Shown here piece after piece: positions 50,634-57,674 of a stretch of DNA of 64,000 bases. The translations under genes and the position numbers were made by a program. A model generated the notes under the pieces. The model was not told the DNA's origin. It made no database searches and was given only the letters and a program-made list of their open reading frames with translations. This DNA is from Streptosporangiaceae bacterium (GTDB taxonomy: Bacteria; Actinomycetota; Actinomycetes; Streptosporangiales; Streptosporangiaceae), in assembly GCA_025964695.1 (NCBI GenBank), contig JAOPYK010000017.1:1-64000 (forward strand), written 5' to 3'. Position 1 is the stretch's first letter; each line of letters opens with the position of its first letter.

Positions 50634-51893
50634 ATGCTGCGATCCGTGAAATTCTCCCTCCATCGCAGGACCGCCCTGGTGAACGGCACGCTGGTGGTGC
50701 TGCTCGTCGGCGGCGCGGCCTACGGTTACATTTCGCTCGCGGCCGACGGCAATGCCGGTACGGCGGCGGCGCAGACCGGCGCGGTGGCCCGCGGAACCGT
50801 GTTGTCGTCGGTGTCGGCCTCGGGCTCGGTCGCGAGCGCCAAGACCCAGGACCTGAGCTTCGCTACCTCTGGCACGGTCAGGAGTATCGAGGTCCAGACG
50901 GGCGACAAAGTCGTCAAGGGTGAGGTGCTGGCCAAGCTCGACGACACCTCCGCGCGGGAGAACGTGACGGTGACCAAGGCCGCCCTGGACGCCGCGGCCG
51001 GCAGTACCTCGACCGCTCAGACCTACTCCAGCTACGTCTCGGCCAAGAACTCCTACGACGCGGCGCTGCGGGAGCTCGACGGTACGGTGCTCAAGGCGCC
51101 CTTCGCCGGCACCGTCACGGCCGTCAACGGCACTGTGGGCGGCTCGTCCGGCGGCTCCGGTGGCTCCTCCGGGAGCGGAACGTCGGGTGCGTCGGCCGCC
51201 TCGAGCTCCGGAAGCGGCGGAAGCGGCGGAAGTGGAGGGAGCGGAGGGAGCGGAGGAAACAGCGGAGCCGCGGGCGCGGGCACGTCGGGATCCTCCAGTG
51301 GATCGTCGACCGGGTCATCGTCGGGCGGCTTCATCACGGTGTCCGACACGGGCAGGCTGGCGGTCACGGCGAACTTCACCGAGGCCGACACCACCAAGCT
51401 CAAGATCGGGCAGGCCGCGACCGTCTCCTTCGACGCGCTGACCGGCGTGGCCGCCGCGGGCAAGGTCACCGCGATCGACATGTCCTCGACCACCACCAGC
51501 AACGTGGTGCAGTACGGCGTCACCATCTCGCTGACCAGCAGGCCGGCCGGTATCCGGCTCGGTCAGACCACCAGTGTCCAGGTGATCGTGTCCAAGGCCG
51601 CCGACGTCCTGTACGTGCCTACGGCGGCAGTCCGCACCGCCGGCGGCCAGAGCAGCGTCACCGTCGTGCGGAACGGCAAACAGGTGGTCACGCCGGTCCA
51701 GATCGGTGTCAAGGGCGACCAGGGCACCGAGATCAAGTCGGGGCTGAACGCGGGCGAGCGTGTGGTGCTGTCCACCGGCACCGGGATCGGCGGCGCACAG
51801 CTGCCCGGCGGCAGGTTCCCGGGCGGTGGCGGCCTGGGCGGAGGCGGCCTCGGCGGCGGCGGCGCTCGCACGGGCGGCGGTGGACGCGGATGA
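50634..51893 (+). CDS. MacA/HlyD-like adaptor of the ABC exporter operon
   Basis: The 419-residue protein has an anchor helix (ALVNGTLVVLLVGGAAYGY), lipoyl halves (SVSASGSVASAKTQDLSF...GTVRSIEVQTGDKV and LKAPFAGTVTAVNGTVGG) and the beta-barrel domain ([25 protein letters not shown]). The C-terminal membrane-proximal domain (YVPTAAVRTAGGQSSVTVV) ends in a GGGG-rich tail. A Ser/Gly-rich linker of about 70 residues lies after the second lipoyl half. It overlaps the ATPase gene (ATGA), which starts the adaptor-ATPase-permease operon. The start may alternatively be GTG 50646. Confidence 0.88.
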   Translation: MLRSVKFSLHRRTALVNGTLVVLLVGGAAYGYISLAADGNAGTAAAQTGAVARGTVLSSVSASGSVASAKTQDLSFATSGTVRSIEVQTGDKVVKGEVLAKLDDTSARENVTVTKAALDAAAGSTSTAQTYSSYVSAKNSYDAALRELDGTVLKAPFAGTVTAVNGTVGGSSGGSGGSSGSGTSGASAASSSGSGGSGGSGGSGGSGGNSGAAGAGTSGSSSGSSTGSSSGGFITVSDTGRLAVTANFTEADTTKLKIGQAATVSFDALTGVAAAGKVTAIDMSSTTTSNVVQYGVTISLTSRPAGIRLGQTTSVQVIVSKAADVLYVPTAAVRTAGGQSSVTVVRNGKQVVTPVQIGVKGDQGTEIKSGLNAGERVVLSTGTGIGGAQLPGGRFPGGGGLGGGGLGGGGARTGGGGRG

Positions 51894-52642
51894 GGCCCCC
51901 GCAGGGCGACCCGGTCCTGGACGTACGGCAAGTCACCAAGGTGTACGGGGAGGGCGAGACGGCCGTGCACGCCCTGCGCGGGGTCTCCATCACCGTGCAG
52001 CGGAGCGACTATGTGGCGATCATGGGGGCGTCGGGGTCGGGCAAGTCGACGCTGATGAACATCCTGGGCTGTCTGGACGTGCCGAGTGCGGGGCGTTATC
52101 TGCTGGACGGTACGGATGTGGGGTCGCTGGAGGAGCGGCGGTTGTCGGTTTTGCGGAATCGCAAGATCGGGTTCATTTTTCAGTCGTTCAATTTGATTCC
52201 GCGGATGACGGCGCTGGCCAATGTGGAGTTGCCGTTGGCGTATGGCGGGGTGAAGGGGGCGCAGCGGCGTCGGCGCGCGCTGGCGGCCTTGGATCAGGTG
52301 GGTCTGGCCGATCGGGTCGGTCATGAGCCGAATGAGTTGTCGGGTGGTCAGCAGCAGCGGGTCGCCGTGGCCCGGGCTCTGGTGACCGCTCCTTCGCTGT
52401 TGCTCGCCGACGAACCGACCGGCAACCTCGACACCAAGTCCACCCAGGACGTGCTCGGCATCCTGGACCGGCTCAGCCTGAACGGACGCACCATCGCAGT
52501 GATCACACACGAGGACGACGTCGCGACTCATGCCAAGCGGGTGATCCGGCTGGTCGACGGCGAGATCGTCGAGGACCGGCGGCAGGCTCCCGTGGACGGG
52601 CCGCCGCCCCGCCTGTCCATGCTGGGGGAGGCCACCCGATGA
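51890..52642 (+). CDS. MacB-type ABC transporter ATP-binding protein
   Basis: The 250-residue ATPase has Walker A GASGSGKST, Q-loop FIFQSFNLIPRMTALANVELPL, ABC signature ELSGGQQQRVAVARAL, Walker B LLLADEPTGNLD and the H-loop VITHEDDVATHAKR. This is the MacB/LolD-like class that powers mechanotransmission by FtsX-type permeases. It is coupled to both neighbours by ATGA overlaps. Codons from about 52020 to 52350 switch from C-ending to G- or T-ending (GTT, TTG, AAT, TAT, GGG), unlike the rest of the gene, suggesting a recombined patch. Confidence 0.94.
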   Translation: MRPPQGDPVLDVRQVTKVYGEGETAVHALRGVSITVQRSDYVAIMGASGSGKSTLMNILGCLDVPSAGRYLLDGTDVGSLEERRLSVLRNRKIGFIFQSFNLIPRMTALANVELPLAYGGVKGAQRRRRALAALDQVGLADRVGHEPNELSGGQQQRVAVARALVTAPSLLLADEPTGNLDTKSTQDVLGILDRLSLNGRTIAVITHEDDVATHAKRVIRLVDGEIVEDRRQAPVDGPPPRLSMLGEATR

Positions 52643-53922
52643 GCTATCTCGAGATCCTGAGGTTCGCGCTGCGCGGGCTCGGCGCCAACAAGCTGCGCAG
52701 CGGCCTGACCACGCTGGGAATCCTGATCGGGGTCGGCGCGGTGATCCTTCTGGTGGCAGTGGGCAACGGCTCGTCGCTTGCCATCCAGAAGAACATCCAG
52801 CGGCTCGGGTCCAACTCGCTGACGGTCATGAAATCCACGGCCGGTGGCGGCCGCGGCGGTGGCGGTGGCGGTGGCGGCGGGTTCTTCGGCGGATTCGGCG
52901 CAGGCGGCCAGCAGCAGAACACCGGGCCGCGCACCCAGGGGCCCGACCTGACCGTGGCAGACGCCAGGGCTCTCACCGATCCCTCCGGCGCACCCTCGGT
53001 CAAGAGCGCCTCCCCGGTGGTGAACGCGTCGTCGTCGACCGCCACGTACGAGGGGTCGAGTCACTCGATCGCGCAGTTCGTGGGCACCTACCCCGGCTAT
53101 TTCGAGGCGGCCAACAAGGTCGTAGACAAGGGGGCGGCGTTCTCCGCCGACGATGTCACCAACGCCCGCAAGGTCGTCGTCATCGGTTCCACTGTCGCCA
53201 CGGACCTGTTCGGCACCGTGGATCCGCTCGGCAAGCAGATCAGCGTCGGCGGGGTGCCTTTCACGGTGACGGGCGTGCTGAAGACCCAGGGCGGCTCCGG
53301 CTTCCAGGACCCGGACGACGTGGCCATCGCGCCGCTGTCGGCGGTGCAGCAGAGCCTCACCGGCTTCGCCGGACTCAACCAGATCGTGGTACAGGCCAAG
53401 AGCGCGAAAACGGTCGACTCGGCGCAGTCCGAGGTCACGGCGATCCTGAACCAGCGGCACGGCATCGGCGGCTCGGTGTCGGCGGACTTCCAGATCCTCA
53501 ACCAGGCGAGCCTGCAGTCGACGGTGGCCTCCTCCAGCCAGACCTTCACCGTGCTGCTGGGCGCGGTGGCGGCGATCAGTCTGCTGGTGGGCGGGATCGG
53601 GATCACCAACATCATGCTGGTGACCGTCACCGAGCGGACCCGGGAGATCGGCATCCGCAAGGCCATCGGCGCACCGAAAAGCGCGATCCTCGGCCAGTTC
53701 ATCGCCGAGGCCACCGTGCTGAGCCTGGTCGGCGGCGTCCTCGGCGTCGCCGCCGGGGTGATCGGCAGCCAGTTCACCATCGTCGGGGTCGTACCCGTGA
53801 TCGTGCCGTCCTCGATCGCGCTGGCCCTGGCGGTCTCGATCGCGATCGGCCTGTTCTTCGGCAGCTACCCTGCCAATCGCGCCGCCAAGCTGCGCCCGAT
53901 CGAGGCGCTCCGTCATGAGTGA
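52639..53922 (+). CDS. MacB-type ABC transporter permease
   Basis: The 427-residue protein has the MacB plan. An N-terminal helix (RSGLTTLGILIGVGAVILLVAVGNG) is followed by a large extracytoplasmic MacB_PCD domain (about 50-300) and a C-terminal FtsX domain with three helices (TVLLGAVAAISLLVGGIGITNIMLVTVTERTREIGIRKAIGAP). A Gly-rich loop follows residue 70. With the adaptor and ATPase it would export a small molecule or peptide; the substrate is unknown. It overlaps the next frame by GTGA. Confidence 0.93.
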   Translation: MSYLEILRFALRGLGANKLRSGLTTLGILIGVGAVILLVAVGNGSSLAIQKNIQRLGSNSLTVMKSTAGGGRGGGGGGGGGFFGGFGAGGQQQNTGPRTQGPDLTVADARALTDPSGAPSVKSASPVVNASSSTATYEGSSHSIAQFVGTYPGYFEAANKVVDKGAAFSADDVTNARKVVVIGSTVATDLFGTVDPLGKQISVGGVPFTVTGVLKTQGGSGFQDPDDVAIAPLSAVQQSLTGFAGLNQIVVQAKSAKTVDSAQSEVTAILNQRHGIGGSVSADFQILNQASLQSTVASSSQTFTVLLGAVAAISLLVGGIGITNIMLVTVTERTREIGIRKAIGAPKSAILGQFIAEATVLSLVGGVLGVAAGVIGSQFTIVGVVPVIVPSSIALALAVSIAIGLFFGSYPANRAAKLRPIEALRHE

Positions 53923-53959
53923 ACGGGTTCCGAGAAACGAGGCGCTCCGTCATGGGTGA
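53901..53959 (+). repeat. 22-bp direct duplication at the permease/DUF5666 gene junction
   Basis: CGAGGCGCTCCGTCATGRGTGA occurs at 53901-53922 (ending in the permease stop) and again at 53938-53959 with one base different. The duplication creates an extra ATG before the next gene. Confidence 0.8.
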
Positions 53960-53993
53960 CCGTACGAGCCGTACCGGACAAAGGGAGACCAGC

Positions 53994-54635
53994 GTGGGGA
54001 CCAGGCGGCGTACGCCGGAGGAGCCGGAGCCGATGTCGGCGGAGGAGCTCTTGCAGACCTCGCCCTTCGAAGGCGACCTGGACAGGGAGCTGGCGGCCCG
54101 GCCGCCGCGGCGCACGCTGCCCGGCGCCACGGCCTACCTCGGCGCGGGAGTGCTGCTGGTGGCCGGGTTCGCGGGCGGTGTGCAGGCGGACAAGCAGTGG
54201 GGGAGTAAGGGCAACGGCGGCCCCGGGGGGGCCGGACTGCCCGCGGCTGCCGGTGGATTCGGCGCGGGCCAGCGGGCCGGTGGGTTCGGCCGGCAGCAGG
54301 GCGGTCAGGCGGGTGCCCTGCCGGGAGGCCCGGGCGCCGGCGGGCCGGCCGCCCCGGGCGGAACCGGAGGAGCCGCGACGTTCGGTACCGTGAAGCTGGT
54401 CGACGGCAAGACGATTTACGTGCAGACCACGTCGGGCGGCGTGGTCCAGGTGGCGACGGATGGCTCGACCAAGATCCGCGTCTCCAAGAACGGCACGGTC
54501 AAGGATCTCGCGCCCGGTTCAACGGTGATGGTCCAAGGCGCGCCCGGCAAGGACGGCACCGTGAAGGCGACGAGCATCAACCAGGCGGGGGGCCTCTCCG
54601 GAGGATCCGCCGGCGGCGGACGGGGAGGAAACTGA
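53994..54635 (+). CDS. Membrane-anchored DUF5666-like protein in the ABC operon
   Basis: The 213-residue protein has an acidic N-terminus (MSAEELLQTSPFEGDLDRELAARPPRR), one membrane helix (ATAYLGAGVLLVAGFAGGVQA) and a long Gly/Ala/Gln-rich linker. The C-terminal beta domain (ATFGTVKLVDGKTIYVQTTSGGVVQVATDG...VKDLAPGSTVMVQGA) resembles DUF5666 OB-like domains. It may sense or bind the exported ligand outside the membrane. The start is uncertain: GTG 53919, ATG 53952 and GTG 53994 are in frame. I prefer 53994, which alone has a ribosome site (AAGGGAG). Confidence 0.75.
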   Translation: MGTRRRTPEEPEPMSAEELLQTSPFEGDLDRELAARPPRRTLPGATAYLGAGVLLVAGFAGGVQADKQWGSKGNGGPGGAGLPAAAGGFGAGQRAGGFGRQQGGQAGALPGGPGAGGPAAPGGTGGAATFGTVKLVDGKTIYVQTTSGGVVQVATDGSTKIRVSKNGTVKDLAPGSTVMVQGAPGKDGTVKATSINQAGGLSGGSAGGGRGGN

Positions 54636-54640
54636 ACACT

Positions 54641-55369
54641 ATGAGCGGGCAGGACGCCGCGGCATCTGCGGATGGCGCGGCGGAAGCGCGGCTGCTGATC
54701 GTCGACGACGAGCCGAACATCCGGGAGCTGCTGTCGGCGAGCCTGCGCTATGCCGGGTTCGAGGTGCTCACCGCATCAGACGGCCGGGAGGCGGTGCAGG
54801 TCGCCGAGCGCTGCCGCCCGGACCTCGTCGTGCTCGACGTGATGCTGCCCGACATGGACGGGTTCGACGTCATCAGGCGGTTGCGCTCGGGCGCACGGCC
54901 GCTGCCGGTGGTCTTCCTCACCGCGCGGGACGGCACCGGTGACAAGGTGACAGGGCTGACACTCGGCGGGGACGACTATGTCACCAAGCCGTTCAGCCTG
55001 GAGGAGGTGCTGGCCCGCATCCGCGCCGTGTTGCGGCGGACCCGCGGTGACGGCGGGCAGGTGGGCCGGCTCCAGGTCGCAGACCTGGAACTGGACGAGG
55101 ACAGCCACGAGGTCCGGCGGGCCGGTGAGCCGGTACATCTGTCACCGACCGAGTTCCGCCTGTTGCACTTCCTGATGTCCAACGTCGGCCGGGTGCTGTC
55201 CAAGCCGCAGATTCTCGACCACGTGTGGGAGTACGACTTCGGCGGAGACAGCAACGTCGTCGAGTCGTACGTCTCGTACCTGCGCCGCAAGGTCGACCAG
55301 AGCGAGCCGCGTCTGATCCACACCCTGCGCGGGGTGGGCTACATGCTGCGCGCGCCACGGGACGGCTGA
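54641..55369 (+). CDS. OmpR/PhoB-family response regulator
   Basis: The 242-residue protein has a receiver domain (RLLIVDDEPNIRELL, phosphoacceptor Asp in LVVLDVMLPDMDG, Lys in DYVTKPFSLEE). Its winged-helix output domain (about 140-238) contains LSPTEFRLLHFLMSNVGRVLSKPQILDHVWEYDF and VVESYVSYLRRKVD. It pairs with the kinase 5 bp downstream. Its position after the ABC genes suggests control of that exporter. Confidence 0.95.
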   Translation: MSGQDAAASADGAAEARLLIVDDEPNIRELLSASLRYAGFEVLTASDGREAVQVAERCRPDLVVLDVMLPDMDGFDVIRRLRSGARPLPVVFLTARDGTGDKVTGLTLGGDDYVTKPFSLEEVLARIRAVLRRTRGDGGQVGRLQVADLELDEDSHEVRRAGEPVHLSPTEFRLLHFLMSNVGRVLSKPQILDHVWEYDFGGDSNVVESYVSYLRRKVDQSEPRLIHTLRGVGYMLRAPRDG

Positions 55370-55374
55370 TCAGC

Positions 55375-56892
55375 ATGCGGAACCGGCGGGACGGCGTGCG
55401 GCGGGTCCCGCTGCGCACCCGCCTGGTACGGGCCCCGCTGTGGGCCAGGCTGGTGGCCGGGACGCTGCTCCTGGTGGCGGTGGCACTGGTGGTCACCGGG
55501 CTGGTCGGCATCCGCATGCTGCGCGGCTACCTGACCGACAAGGTGGACCAGCAGCTGCAGTTCGCCACGCACACGCGTGTCCCGCAGCAGGGCGCGCCGC
55601 CGGCGGCGGCCGCACGCCCGCCGGACCAGCAGCGCATGCGCCGCTTCACCGGTCTCTACTACAGCGTGATTCTCAACCCCGACGGCACCATCGCCGACCG
55701 CCTGGCCGACCCGCTCACCGAAGATCTGCCGGCGCTGCCCGTGCTCTCCGCCGACGCGGTGGCCAAGCGTAACGGCCACCCGTTCACGGTGGGTTCCGTC
55801 AACGGCCGCAACGGCCGATGGCGGGTGGTCGCACGGTCCGAGGCCAACGGCCGTAGCCGGGTGGCGGCGCTGAGCCTCGGCGAGGCCGACAACACCGTCG
55901 CCCGGCTGACGCTCATCGACGCCGGCGTGGGCGCGGTGGTGCTCGCCTTCCTGGCTGGGGCCGGGTACGTCCTGGTCCGGGTGAGCCTGCGCCCCCTGGT
56001 GGAGATCGAGGACACCGCGGAGGCGATCGCGGCAGGGGACCTGGCCAGCCGCGTCCCGGACCGGGCCGCCCCCGCCGAGGTCGCCCGGCTCGGTGGCGCC
56101 CTCAACGGCATGCTGGCGCAGATCGAGTCCGCGTTCCGGGACCGGGAGTCCTCGGCCGCCTCCGCCCTGCGTTCCGAGGATCGCATGCGCCGCTTCGTCG
56201 CCGACGCCAGCCACGAGCTGCGTACCCCGCTGACCTCGATCCGCGGGTTCGCCGAGCTGTACCGGCAGGAGGCACGCGGGCGCGGTGAGGCCGCCGATCC
56301 GGAGGCGGCCAAGGTGCTGCGCCGGATCGAGGAGGAGGCCTCCCGGATGGGACTGCTGGTGGAGGATCTGCTGCTGCTCGCGCGGATGGATCAGCAGCGG
56401 CCGCTGGAGGAGAGCCCGGTCGACCTGCTCAGCCTGGCGGCCGGCGCGGTCCTGGACGCGCAGGCGCTCGCCCCGGACCGGGAGATCGACCTGGTCCGGC
56501 TGGACGGCTCCGACACGCCGGTGACCGTGATCGGTGACGAGGTACGGCTCCGCCAGGTGATCACCAATCTCATCGGGAACGCTCTGACCCACACCCCGTC
56601 AGGAACGCCCATCCGGGTCGGCGTCGGCATCGCCGATCACGGGGCGCCGGACGGTGACAGGCGGGTGGTGCTCGAGGTGGCGGACGAAGGACCGGGACTT
56701 CCGGCCGCCCAGGCCGAGCGGGTCTTCGAGCGCTTCTACCGGGCCGAGCGGTCCCGCAGCCGCGCGCACGGCGGCAGCGGGCTGGGCCTGTCCATCGTCG
56801 CCGCTCTGGTGCACGCGCATGGCGGGTCGGTCGAGCTCGAGACCGCGCCGGGGGAGGGAGCACTCTTCCGGGTCGTGCTGCGCGGCACGTGA
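55375..56892 (+). CDS. Sensor histidine kinase (HAMP/HisKA/HATPase)
   Basis: The 505-residue kinase has two membrane helices (about 24-45 and 183-203) flanking a roughly 135-residue extracytoplasmic sensor domain. A HAMP region (RPLVEIEDTAEAIAAGDLASRV) and HisKA with phosphorylated His in DASHELRTPLTSIRGFAELY follow. HATPase_c then has N box RQVITNLIGNALTHTP, ADEGPGLP and GGSGLGLSIV. It is the partner of the preceding OmpR-type regulator. A Pro/Ala stretch (QGAPPAAAARPPDQQ) begins the sensor domain. Confidence 0.95.
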   Translation: MRNRRDGVRRVPLRTRLVRAPLWARLVAGTLLLVAVALVVTGLVGIRMLRGYLTDKVDQQLQFATHTRVPQQGAPPAAAARPPDQQRMRRFTGLYYSVILNPDGTIADRLADPLTEDLPALPVLSADAVAKRNGHPFTVGSVNGRNGRWRVVARSEANGRSRVAALSLGEADNTVARLTLIDAGVGAVVLAFLAGAGYVLVRVSLRPLVEIEDTAEAIAAGDLASRVPDRAAPAEVARLGGALNGMLAQIESAFRDRESSAASALRSEDRMRRFVADASHELRTPLTSIRGFAELYRQEARGRGEAADPEAAKVLRRIEEEASRMGLLVEDLLLLARMDQQRPLEESPVDLLSLAAGAVLDAQALAPDREIDLVRLDGSDTPVTVIGDEVRLRQVITNLIGNALTHTPSGTPIRVGVGIADHGAPDGDRRVVLEVADEGPGLPAAQAERVFERFYRAERSRSRAHGGSGLGLSIVAALVHAHGGSVELETAPGEGALFRVVLRGT

Positions 56893-57034
56893 GCCTTCGT
56901 CCGCACCCTGTGCCGCTGCCCCGCCCGCTGTTCTGGCCGCCGGTCTGTCCGTTGCGCTGTCCGTGGGGACCCTTGTTCGGATAGGCTCCGGCCCTCTTGC
57001 TGGTACATGGGGGACCGGGCGAAGGGGCATATCG

Positions 57035-57568
57035 GTGAAGCACAGGGTGAGGCTGGCGGGCGTTCTCGTCCTGGCCGCCGCGCCGCTGCTCGCCGCTGGA
57101 TGCGGCGGTGGAGGCGGTGGCGCCGGCGGGACGAAGGCCGCCGGTGCGGTGAGCCCGGCCGTGTCATCGGCGGCGCCGTCCGGCACGGCGCCGGGGCAGG
57201 CCGCCGTGCCGCAGGCCAAGGGCGGGACCGGGACCGGCGGCGGTGGCCTGTCCAGTCCGGTGCTGAACGCCCATTCGAGGTTCGCCGTCTGCCTCCAGCA
57301 GGAGGGCATACCGTTGTCGGCCGTCAAGCAGCCGGCGCTGTCGCCGCGGCAGCAGATCGCGGTACGAAAGTGCGGGGCCTATCTGCCCGGCGGATTGAAC
57401 GGCGGTGTCCTGTCTGCCGTGGAGAAGTTCCGTACCTGCATGAAAAAGCACGGCGCGCCACTGCCCGCGGCGAACCGGCCTTTCGTCCTCCGGACGGAGG
57501 ATCCCAAGGTCGCGGCCGCGGTGAAGGTGTGCACATCGTTGTTGCCGTCGACAGGCGGTACGACCTGA
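57035..57568 (+). CDS. Secreted lipoprotein of unknown function
   Basis: The 177-residue protein has a lipoprotein signal (VKHRVRLAGVLVLAAAPLLAAGCGG; lipidated Cys about 23), then a low-complexity Gly/Ala/Pro linker. A C-terminal domain (about 75-170) has cysteines in FAVCLQQEGIPLS, VRKCGAYLPGG, FRTCMKKHGAPLP and VKVCTSLLPS. The paired C-x-(K/Q)-x-(H/E)-G-(I/A)-P-L units suggest an internal duplication seen in small actinobacterial secreted proteins. GAAGGGG precedes the GTG start. It lies after the kinase gene and may be part of the same regulatory unit. Confidence 0.75.
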   Translation: MKHRVRLAGVLVLAAAPLLAAGCGGGGGGAGGTKAAGAVSPAVSSAAPSGTAPGQAAVPQAKGGTGTGGGGLSSPVLNAHSRFAVCLQQEGIPLSAVKQPALSPRQQIAVRKCGAYLPGGLNGGVLSAVEKFRTCMKKHGAPLPAANRPFVLRTEDPKVAAAVKVCTSLLPSTGGTT

Positions 57569-57674
57569 TCGGAACCAACGGAACCCATAGATCTGATCTT
57601 CCGTCTCGGAACGCTCCCATGCCCCATACTTGGGCTGGGAGTGGTACGAGGGCCGGCTGTCAGGAGCGCGACAG

